A DNA stretch of 64,000 bases from Limanda limanda (Eukaryota; Chordata; Actinopteri; Pleuronectiformes; Pleuronectidae), in the NCBI RefSeq assembly GCF_963576545.1, contig NC_083648.1, positions 22,369,654-22,433,653 of the forward strand. The letters run 5' to 3'. The translations under genes and the position numbers were made by a program. Shown piece by piece: positions 39,401-51,400 of this stretch. Each line of letters opens with the position of its first letter. Position 1 is the stretch's first letter. Below the pieces are notes generated by a model, which ran no database searches, was not told where the DNA came from, and saw only the letters and a program-made list of their open reading frames with translations.

Positions 39401-42400
39401 CGACTACACATGCCCATATTACAGTGCACCCATAAGACGTAGCAGTAACTGCCGATCTGTGCCAGTACTTTTATGAACATTTACCAGCCCTCCTTTACAG
39501 TTTCACTCCAGTGGTGCCAAATCCCACCTCTGATTTTACTGTATGTCCATAAGCTGTTACACGCAGATTGAATCTGCTCCGCGAAGGCAGTGCTTTCAGT
39601 TCTCTTTCAAAATTGGATGTTGATAATATATAACCACAATATTTTTATAATGGTGAAAATGTAAGCAGTTCAAATCCCACATAATTTGAAGCATATAGTT
39701 ATGGTTCATTGAATCACCGAGCATTTAGAGGATAATCACGGGATCATTTTGCATGGCATTCTTTTCAGTTAGAAAGGCTTTCACATATGCACCACAGAAT
39801 TTTCTGATTGTCTATTGTTGGTGCTTGTTCACCCACTGGAAATGCATGTTTGGTTTATGCAAGGGGTGGCGCCTGAGCTGCAGGAGAAAGCTAAGGACGT
39901 CATCAACACGTCACACAGCACTGTTCACACATCGGCTCAATCGGACATTACATGGGCTTAGTGCAAAGGTGCTGGGCAGTAAAGTCTGTTTAATGTCCAG
40001 CACAACCGATACATTAGCGTCCACACACACAGCCCCTCAGGGTGATGTCGAAAAAATGGGTCAGGGTCGCAGTTGCATACGTGAGAGCAGCTTTACAGTT
40101 TGGCGATTCCTCCACAAACGGCTTAACATAGTGGGTGTAAAATATGTAACACTTCATCAATATGCTGATTTTATTGAACTTTCACCTGGGACACATTAAA
40201 ACCCAGTGATGAAAACACTGCCTTAATGTGATTCCATTGTGCTAATCACTACCACTCTCACAATTAACAACTAATCTCGCCTGGCGTAATGGTGTTACAA
40301 CTGCGTTTTGGGGTGTGGGCCATGCTTTACGTCAAGGGCAATGACTCATAGCGTTTTCAACTGGAACATTCTGCTCTTTGTCTTGCTAATGAGAATGGGT
40401 TTTCTAGAAAGTGTTGTAAGTTATACTGGGAAATGTGTTAATGTGGTCACTACTGAATAGGCAGAGAATGTGGAAAAATATTTAATTTCAGGCACGAGGC
40501 CTAATTGATTTAGTCAAAAACCCAGCTAACCTGCATCATACCCGGTAGCTGTCATATTCAACTTTTGACCGATTTGAGCAGGTGCACAGAAATAGTTGCG
40601 TAGTTCGAGCAGAGCGTAATTCAAACCAGCGAGAAGGTCACAGAACAAAACTAAAAAGAAATTGAAATGAGCAGAACTGTCTTAACATTGGCGGAGCTTT
40701 GTGAACATTGCGTCTTCATGGACAATCCAGACAATCCCATCATTTACGGTTAGAAGTTGATCTGAGGTCAGAGTAATACCAGCCGTACGGTATGTGATGG
40801 ATATGCTAACAAATATATCTAGTTTAATGATACACATACATTAGTTAGAATGTCTGACTTCTCCTTTAGTTATTGTCAACATTTTACATCCAGATTAATG
40901 ACAGGCTGCCTCACACATTCACACAGCTTCCATCTTTCATCTGCTCAGTTTAACAGCCTGGCTTGGCCTCTGTTTACCTTGCACCAATTCCCACATGTGG
41001 ACACGCAAAAACACACAAGGTGCAAATTACACACTGTGCTTCAAACCAAGCCAATAGCCCCTGCAATGTAGGTGTGTGTCCAACTGAAATTAAATTTCCT
41101 TTTTTTTGGCTGCCATAGCATAGATATCTGCTCCGTAAATCACTCATATTTCATGATGACCCCCCTAGTTTTTTGATGGAGAGAGAGACTGTTTGGTTAC
41201 AGCCAATGACATCTTGCATAAAGCAGGAACGCCAGCATTCAATGATACGCTGAGCGGCCACAGTGAGCCAGACAGCAGGCTGCCACACAACAAGAGCTAC
41301 AGACTGTGAGTAACAGCCAACATTAGCCCTTCTGCCAAAGTCTCCCTCTTATCTAACTTCCAAAAATGAGCACATCTTGTCCTGCACCTTAGCTTTTGGA
41401 AAGGGCAATTTATTCCATCTATGCACCGCTCACCTCAGCTCGCAGGCTACATAGCCAATTAGCTTCGCAGCAGCAGCGCATTAAAATGCATATAAACATA
41501 CCTGCAAATGTCACTTCAGTAAATACTGTTGGGTCCTTCCTCTTCAATACCACAGACAACACGTGTGCAATCTTACTTTGGCATATAGCGTTAACGTCAG
41601 CCATAACTCAGTGTTTACCATTCATCATCTGGACTGTGGTGACTGGCCTTATTCTAATATTTTAATAATTTGACCCTTCTCGTAATAACGTAACTAAGTT
41701 TGAGATCTCAAACTTTGACCTATTCCTGCATATTATGCGCTATAATTTATTGCAGGTCTATTTGCCGCATGCTCCCTCGAGCGCTCCTGCTATCGTCCAT
41801 AAAGTTGTTACCGTCCATGCAGGCAGTCATAGTCTCAGCTGCAGTTGTAAACATACACGCAGGTTGCAAAGGCCCATAACACTGGCACAACCAGCTCAGC
41901 TTTCAATCTTTTGAAAGTATTGTGTTTTCACACTTCACATCCCTTTAAATTGCTTCTTTAGAAACAGCTGCTGCAGCTTTGATGCTTTATTTTGCCAATT
42001 CAGTCTCTTGATGACCTTGTAGCAAATTTCCGAAAACTCATTTGATTTTTGTTTGTTTAAAAAGGCTTCATAAGCGTTCATCAAATATGTTTATTGTACT
42101 TACAAAGAAGTTTTAGGAGTTAAAGAACCACAGTGTGATGACCTCTCTCTCAGAAACCTCACTACCTCTGATGCTTCTTTTAAAGGGATAGGAAGAGCTT
42201 ATGGGGTTTGTCCTTGTTGAATTTGACTGAACGTGATTCGGTTTTCCTCCACCTAATAATGTATTGAGCCTCTCCTCCATGTTGCACCCAGCTACACCTT
42301 TTTGTGCCAAATTTACTGGCCATGCTCATTCATTTCTGTGCTTGGACATTTCCCCTAAATAAATTAGTTAACACTTCAAAAGGGGACAATTCAATATGAA

Positions 42401-45400
42401 AGGTTGTCCTCGGCTGAGCAAGTATCACATCTATTGGACCAATAGGGATTAAAGGCCTTCCTCGATAACAGTAGTTGATAAAAAGGGAGAGAATTCTAAC
42501 TGAACTCATCTCCTCATTACAGCTGAATCAGGACTGTGAGTGCTCATCATTGATGGTAGTGAATCTCTGGGTTCCCTGTTGCTTTATGTCAAAGGGATGT
42601 GGCCATCAAGAGTCTTCACAACATTAATGCAACCATTTGTCTGTTTATGTGATGTCACCTAACCCCAGGTCCACCTGATGTGGAGCAGCCCTGTGATCTA
42701 AGTCTCCAGGCGTGGAGTCCTGAGCTCAGCCTCTATGACACCAACGTGACGTCCCCTTGCCCCGACACGGAGGGCTGCACCCTAACACTGCGATTCCTCC
42801 ACCCCGCTGTTCCACACACACTCACCCTCTGGGTCACCTACGTCTCCTCCAGTAAGTCTAACTCACAATTACCGGACATTATTTCCATAGTGCATCAAAA
42901 GAAGGCCTGTGTCAATGTAAATTCTAATTTGAAGAAAATTGCAATATTCCCATCCATATTTTCTAGCAGAAATTTTAAAGCACTTTAAGTAATTTTCCCA
43001 GTAATTATCATAAAATGGACTAATACCAAACCATTTCACGAATTGGCCTTTTTTAACAAACTCAAATTTTGTCTGAATAAAAATACTCAATGTGCGCAAA
43101 CAAAACCCGACAATAAAAGATTGCGGTAAAAGCAACGAAGCAGTGCACAGACTGCAAGTGACGAGTTCTCTGCACCCAAGCGCCTCCCTTTCAAAACAGC
43201 TGCAGAAATCAATGTGCCCCATGCTCCATAAATTTGGATAGACCGGAGTTGGAAACTGTTGAGTCCGCAACAGTTGCCTGAGGATCCCACTGGATTATAG
43301 GGATGCCTCCTGTCAGATCCACAAAATCTGCTTCTCAGCTCTTTCAGACAAAGATTGACAGATTCTAATTGATGGATTTAAATCTCAAGCTTTGTGACTG
43401 GATGTTTCTAATGGCAAACAGGCTCCAATACCCTTTTTAATTACTATTTATTATATAATAATACATAATTTCTGATATTATAATATCCCCTGCCAGTTAG
43501 TTCCTTGTCTGTCATCCAGTTTAATCAAATTTACTCACAAAGATTTGGTCTGATACACCAAGTAATAAGGAAAAATGGATTCAACCCAGTATCAACACCC
43601 CGTAATTTATTGACATGGCCACAAACAGTGAGTGAGACTGAGGTGATGAAGAGGAGTCTGCCACGAACTTACTGCACTCTCTAGGGGTGAGGTTCTGTAG
43701 CATGTGCCCCGTGGAGACTCTTGAGTTGCACGGCCCTGGCTCTGTTGCAGAACCCTTCCTTTTCTGTAAGAGACAAACTATAATCAAAAATGTTGTATGT
43801 ATTTAAGCCTTTTATGTCCTTCTGGATATTTGACTAAATGGCATAAAATAGGTTCATTCAAACAGTTCAAGTAGACAGTCCAGTCCACTGACGGCTCATT
43901 AATGAAACTAGGGGTAATGTCTAGTTGCTCTCCATGCTTGTACAGTGCTTACCATAAAGGGACTCTCACAGGAGCTTTACTCCAGAAATAAAATTTTTTG
44001 AAGGGTAATCTCACTTTTGTTTTTGTATTTAGTTATTGTTTCTGTATTGCTATTATAGTGACATATTATGATACCGAGCTGTAATAAACTTTATCCAGTA
44101 AGCCATGATATAGCACTTGGTATTTTCATACGTCTGGCAGATCTAGGTCACCCCTTGCTTGACCTGAAGCTGTGGTTTAGATATTTTAAGACATGATTTC
44201 ATGGAATCATAACCATCTGGGAAAGGTAGAGCCAAAATCAGACAACCTGAAGTAGTTCAGTATAAGTCTAAAATCTTTCATGTCTTTTATTTTATTATTA
44301 TTTAGCCAATCAGAATGTTTTCAGGAAAGCTGCACATCGTTTGTATAAATATTTGAGGAATTGAGCAAAAATATGGAAGTTCAAATAATAGTGATCCTTC
44401 TCTAATTGCATTTCCTAGGCAACCCAGCCATAGCCAACATTGAGCTGATAACCGATATGGGGAACAGCATCAACCTTGGACCACAGCATGTCTTCTGTGA
44501 TATGCCCCTGACCTTGCGCCTTAACACCTACAATGCTGCCATCAGCGCCATAAAACTCTGTACCTTTGACGAGAAGATGGAGATCGATGCCGCCATGTTG
44601 TCCTCGGGCCCCGGCAGCCCTCTGTGCTCTGGCTGCCTGCCTCTGCTGTACTGGATTCAGCGGCAGCCGCCGTTCACCGGCAAATCCCCACCACCTCAGA
44701 CTCAGCAGACATTCACTGACAGGTAAATGGTCATGTGTTGGTCAGGACAAACAAAAAAACAGATTTACTTTCATTATGTTAAGATTACTTTAGAGTCGTG
44801 CTTTCAGTGCTACTTTGCAGTGGAAGCACATTTCATTCACTTACCAATGTTATAGCAACCCAAAATGTGGTTATAGACATATTCCTTGCCCATAAATCAG
44901 GAAATGATTTGCTCTGCAGGAGGCGACCACAATGCATAACAGGAATTGACAGGTGTTTTTTTTTCTGCCTGAAACCACTCAAACATACTCAGGACTCCAT
45001 GACCGGCAAGTTCCACAGTCTGGTTTTACTCTCAGGTGTAGATGAATATTTACATCATGGATGTGGTGCCAAATACTAATGCTGGATACCAAGACACACA
45101 CACACATACACACACTCACACACACCGACTTGTCAGGCATCAGCAGGTCAGAGGAAAATAAAATCCAGGGTCTGTGTGTGGGTGTGTGCGTTTATGTTTA
45201 TGTGTGTGCACGTGTGTGAATGGGTGTGCATGTGTGTGTGTGTGGCCTCTGATCTACTAATTAACAGATATCTGTCTCAAGTGTTAGGGGATGGAACAGA
45301 AAATATTTCCAGCGTGATAGCTGTGGCTACTGATCCAAATGTCTTTGAAAAAAACATATTACACTCAGTCAAATATATGCACATGTTTTTCGGGCTAAGT

Positions 45401-48400
45401 TGAGCCAGTCTGTATCCTGTCTCATGTGGTGGGGTGTCCAAATGATTACCAGTTCCCAAACGTAAAACCACAAGCCAGTTTATCTCACCAAATATCAGCC
45501 CTCATCAAAATCCCCTCAATCTCTCTACTCTATCCTTCTTATACAACTACTGCACAAAAGCTGATAACAACCTGCCAGGATATGGCAGTTACGTCACATG
45601 ATTGCAGATCATTCAAGGCTGATTTCAAATGTTGTGGCACTCTGAATTTCTGAGAAGCTGCTGCTGTTTTACAGAGCGGGCAGACACTAGGTGGACGCAG
45701 CTTCAAAAAACAGTTTATTTTTCAGGGAACACGTCTCCTATGTTACACAAGCTCAAAGTGTCTAAGTGCAAAAAGATGTAAGAGCCGAAGGGAATTAAGT
45801 TATGTGGGACTGAGGAGGGCAGAGAGGGGCTGATGTAAGGAGAAACGAGTGTTGGAGAGCAATGAGTTTAGAGGAGGTGGGAGAGGGAGCAAGGGAGGGT
45901 GAGATAATGGAGGGAAGAGAAGCACAAAACAGAGGTGTGGGAAGGAAAGAGGTTTAAAGAAAGAAAATTAAACCTAAAGTGGAGGATAAATAGGTGAGGG
46001 AAGGAGAAATGAGGGCTGAGGACAGAAGGAGACGGCAACACAGCAGAGGTGAAGCAAAATAAGCAGAAGCAGAGTTTTTTCCCCCAATGTTTTGAATATG
46101 AACCAAATGTGAGCAGCAGAGGCCATAAACACCAGTAACTGCTTGGATCAGGTCCACAGCCATTTCCTCCTGCTGAACCTGCACCATGGTCAGCGCAGGC
46201 TGGCTGAGAGGAATACAGACAGGGAAAGATGAGTGAAGACGACCAGGAAGAACGGGAGTCTTAAAGACAATAAAATAGAACGTTTAAAACTACAGTTATT
46301 CTTAAACATTTCACATATTTTTGTTAGTCAGGTAATCTCTTTTTTAATCTACAGGATTAAAGGAGATCCTTGAAATTGTCAAACAAATTATCAACCGATC
46401 AATAAAGTTTTCTCTATAAATGAAACAACACATAAGCGGGAAAAGCAAATCATCATTTTGGCTTCATTCATTCTAATTCGGGGCACGTTATGCGAGATGA
46501 CAACTATTTTTTCTTATTATATGAGAAATCCGATGCTTATTGTTCTCCCCACTAAGGTGGAGTGACACAGCATTGACAGAGTCTGTTTTCTCGTTGATAT
46601 CACTCCCCTTACCCCAACTCAAAACTAACTTTACCAATAACGCAATCCAGTTGTGTTCTGCAGTGTTTGACCTGACCCAAGCAGCAGCCATCTTAAATCA
46701 TTTGAACATGGAGAAAAAACAGTGCACATTTCAGTCTCAGTCTGTCCTGGAAGACGCTCATGTTGCACAAATAGGTAAAACGGGATCAAGAGCACAGAGT
46801 TCAAACCTCTGCACAGCACAGCTGGCCAACTACTGTGTGAAGAGGGTGTAAGTGTCAGATTGAGGCTCTTTAGTTTAAATGGTAAATGGATTTGTATTTA
46901 TATAGCGCTTTTCTAGTCTGATGAAGACCACTCAAAGCGCTTTACAGTACAGTTTCACATTCACCCATTCACACACACATTCATACAGTGCATCTACTTG
47001 CAGCACTTTGTTATTCTATGGGGGGGCTATTGAGGGTTCAGCATCTTGCCCAAGGACACTTCGGCATGCAGATGGTTCAGACTGGGGATCGAACCGCCGA
47101 CCTTCAGGTTGGAGGACGACCACTCTACCCCTCAGCCACAGCACAGCAGCCGTTTAGAAAGTTACGTAAGCTTGAAGCCATCTGACCTTCTGACAAACAC
47201 TTCAAATGGTGCATGCTGGCCTAAAGGGGTTGGTTCAAATCAAGTGGGGGTCAGGCTGCCACACAGCACATCAAATCTTAGCCACTTTTCTGTCACTGAC
47301 TAGCATTTGTGCTTAATTCAGCATTAAAGGGGAATTTCCGTATTTACAACCTGGGACCAATTTTTTAAAAATGTTGTTGTGTTGAGAAGTAGTCCTAACA
47401 AAACACATTTGAATAAGTCCTGGACATGGTCTAATTGCACGATTGCTACAATGTAATCTTACCATGCTATTTTGAAAGGACATGTAATGTTCACTAAAAG
47501 GGTCAAGTAAATAGGGACGAACATCAAAGTCAAATACTTAAAGGTTCAGTGTGTTGAATTTAGTGACATCTAGTGGTGAAACTCCCGATTGCAGCTAAAT
47601 AGCCCTCATCTCACCCTTCCCTTCCAAACATGAAAGAGAACCTGTGGAAAGCTTCAGTTGTTGTAAAAACTCAAAAGGTGATTCGTTTGTCCATTCTGGG
47701 CTACTGTAAAAAACATGGTGGCCTCTGTAGAGAGCACCAGCTCCTGATGTGAATATAAAGTCTTTAAATATAGAGGGCTCATTCTAGGGTAAAGAAAACA
47801 ACAATTCAAACAATTTAGATGATTACACACATGAAAGCATCACTAGGATTATTTTACATTAAATATTTGACAATATATCCCTTTAACCTTAAGCTTAGAC
47901 ACAGAGCCTATAATTGGCATATTCCACATCAGACAGAAATTCTGCCATAATAGCTTCACTTAGTGAAATCCAATTCTCTCCGACTCTCACTCATGTTTCC
48001 ATTGACCCAGAATAACAATTTGAAAAAAAACTTTAAGTAGACATTTCGTGGACTGTAGCAGTTGCCCCCTAAGATTACATTATAGCCACTGCTGCCATGT
48101 TGCAGATACCTGGGGAGATGATCTACTGGACCGACTTCAAACGGTTTTCTAAGTACCATTCATTTATACAACCACATACACAAACAAGGATGAGATGAAG
48201 CATACTTGTGTTGAACTTCTAACTGAAGCTCTTTTTTTTATACAATCTTATAATAATAATAATTTACTCTATCACACACTCTTTGGTGTGTGTGCCACAC
48301 ACTCTTTGGTGTGTGTGCGTGTGAGTCAACGCCATGCATGTGTTTGAAGAAAGGCATGTCTCAAAGCTTGTGCCATTATCCCCATTTTTAGATTTGTAGA

Positions 48401-51400
48401 TGTCCATCTTGTTCATTTCTTTGACAGCCCCCCTTAAGCTCTGGCATTTTGGATCAGCTATAAACACCCTTCAGATGTGGTTGCACAAGATTTGGTATGA
48501 ACTTGCTTGTTACCTGGCCTTGAGATATTATTTGGGTTGCCTTGTTGCCAAAGCATATTTTTTTCCTTTGGATACACGCCACATAAACTGGAATTTAACT
48601 AATTATTTATGCTTTACTGATAATGAAGATAAGATGAAAAGTCAGTTGCATTCATGCAGCTCTTCTGGAAACAATTCAAATTTTGTTTATAGTTTGAAGA
48701 GGAAATTAGAATTAAAAAGTGCAAGTGCAAAGTACAGTCTGTGAGAGCCGAGAGCGAGAAAGAGAAGGAACTGTGTCACATGGCTAAAGAAAATAGCCAA
48801 ATATAGATACAGTGCAGATTAATAGGGAAAAAGAAGGGAGTTTTTCAAACTATTCATTTCCTTCTCTGATCCATAATTAATAAAGGAAATCTGTGGATAC
48901 TGAATGATTTATTCTTCTCACGGTTAAAGTTTATACAAGAAGCAGTAGCTCTGTCCTGAGAAAACAGGGAGAATAATCCTTATTTTAGACACGGCCCCCC
49001 AAAACAGATCAATAGTTCCTGTCACCGGAACAAAGGTATGGTTACACTCACTTCCTGCCGTCGGGCTTTAAGGTCACCGGATACTGCAAGGTTACAGATA
49101 GAAGCCACTGTGAGTAACAGTTCCACTAGTCGCTCGATCCCAAGAGCCATTGTTTGTAGAATCCAGTAGGATTGCTATTGCATTGACTTGTTAATGTTAA
49201 GGTTAATGTTTCTTTAAAAGTTAAGGGTTCAATGTGTAAGATTTAGGTGAAAGGGATCCATTGGCATAAATTGAACAGAAAATTATCCTAATGATGTTTT
49301 CATGTGTTTCATCTAAATTGTACGAATTGAGTCCTCCTTATTTAAAAACTTTATATTCACATCAGGAGCGGGTTCTCTCTACAGAGGCCGCCATGTTTTT
49401 CACAGTAATTAAGACCGGACAAACTAAACATCTTTTGAGTTTTTATAACAATTGAAGGTTACGACAGGATCTATTTCATGCTTGGACTGGAAGGCTGAGA
49501 TGAGGGGTATTCAGCTGCAACACGCAACTTTACCATTAGATATCACTAAATTTTACACACTGAAGCTTTAACACACACTTAACCAGACTGGCAAAACTAA
49601 CAACAATAATTCTTAGTTTGTAATGTTTTGAATGAGTGACTTGTATGGATCTATATGCTTTCAAAGATTCTATGATATGTTTGTACTACAGAGCAGAAAA
49701 TAGTCTTTGGACTCCTCTCTTCTTCTCTACAGGACTGTGCAGCAAGGAGTCAAGTACCAGTACACAATCCAGGTGGAAGCAGAAGGTCTTCTCAGCGATA
49801 CCTCCCCACCTCTCCTGTACACTCATGGGCAGTCCTACTGTGGAGACGGCCTCATACAGGGGTCTGTGGATATGTTCACACGATTAATGATGAACAATTA
49901 TTCTTTCAAATCAGAGACTATCTGACATTGGTGTTGACGATGTTCTTCTTCCAGGACAGAAGAGTGTGATGACAGTAATCTCCTGGATGGGGATGGCTGC
50001 TCTAAGAAATGTCACAAGGAGATGGGCTTCAAATGTAATGGTGAGTGAATTTCATTTACTGCAGGGTGAAAAGTCTGAAAGCTTGTTGAGCTGTTTGGTT
50101 TCTTTCAAAACAAAGGTGACAATTTTCTTGTTTTTTCATACACTACACCCACTCAAATCACTCTTAAATGTAAAACATGAATACCGTTTAAACTAATAGT
50201 GTAAAAGCAAAGTTACTAAATGGTCATGTGCATGCAGCAGCATTAGAAATAAAATCTAACAAATCAAATTTAATTTACAAGACATAAAAGCTTCTGGCTT
50301 GAACTGAGTCCACAAAGCAGTAATGTAACATCACAGCAGCATAAGAGAAAACAGATGAGCTGAATGGTAAGAAGTGAGTTTTTGGTTTGCTCTGTCACAA
50401 ATCTTGTTCAGAAATGTGAAGTATTTTAACATTAGGTTGGCAAAGAAACACTAGAGAAAAAAACAATTTTCGACAGCAAAGTAGACAGTTGAGTCTCAAA
50501 ACATATGCCAGACATGTTTCTTTAATTGAATAAGCTTCGGCTTTTATAAGATTTCAGGGAATCGATTGCGATCTTGGGAATATTGATAAGTGAAGTTGAT
50601 TGATGTCTTATCGTAGATCATGTTGTGGTTTGAGATTGGATGCTGTGAGCTCACAATAACAGTTGTGTTTTCGACATAGTTGCCATTTTTCATCTTGTTG
50701 ATATCGAAAGTAAATAGTATTTTTTTTTACTATCAAATCAAATCTGCAACAAACTGGCCAGGTCTCCCCAGCGAGAAAGATTATATCCAACTGTAAAAAC
50801 TTAAAAAATATGTAAAGTTTAGTCACGCATATCCAGGCCTATCTGCACACTTCATTTTAATGCTTTATCACTGGAGCATCCAATACTTCTTAAGTCTCAG
50901 CTACAGTTTATAGTCAAAATAAAATAACAATGTAATTTTAATGATCCATCATCTATCACCTTGATGCCGGTCAATCAAACAAAGTCTCTGTTTTGGTTGA
51001 TGGTGAGGATGTTCGCTCGCATCTCATTTTATTGTCATCAAAGTAATAACAGGGTTTTTCTCGTGTTACTTGAAGTACCTTAATGTGATTGGAGGTTGTC
51101 TTGTATTTCTGATGGTCAGAGTCAGATAATTCAAGGAAAGTGAAGGGGGTTAAGAGCCCAGGTTAACCTTGGTGAGGTTTAGTCAAGAATATATGATTGA
51201 TTGTTAGAATAAACACCCAGAGATTTATGTAAAGATAAGGAAGATGAAGAACCATTTAATTTGTTGTGAATTTCAGGATATATTTTACATGAGATTTTTG
51301 CTTCTAGATAAACAAGAGGCATATCCAGGAGACCTGTACCTGGATCACTGCTGATAGATATAGTTTGTTTTTTTTCTAATTTAGTAACTTTCCACTTTCT

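Larger units (their letters stand above)
44723..49732 (+). other. PAPPA2 intron 11
   Basis: A 5 kb intron rich in repeats: CA and TG tracts (45091-45242), a minus-oriented SINE (46879-47142), an inverted pair of MITE-like elements (47538-47905 and 49221-49571) and a hairpin-forming tandem duplication (48273-48318). No coding sequence was seen. Confidence 0.85.

Noticed and set aside
39753..40199. 148-codon plus-strand frame in PAPPA2 intron 9
   Set aside because: No recognisable domain, no repeat similarity and no splice or promoter context. It is compatible with chance given the amount of sequence.
45405..45660. Short frames near 45.4-45.65 kb
   Set aside because: Under 80 codons, no similarity recognised and no splice context within PAPPA2 intron 11.
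47083..47142. Possible tRNA gene on the minus strand
   Set aside because: The same SINE head in inverse orientation, joined to the tRNA-unrelated SINE body, not an independent tRNA.
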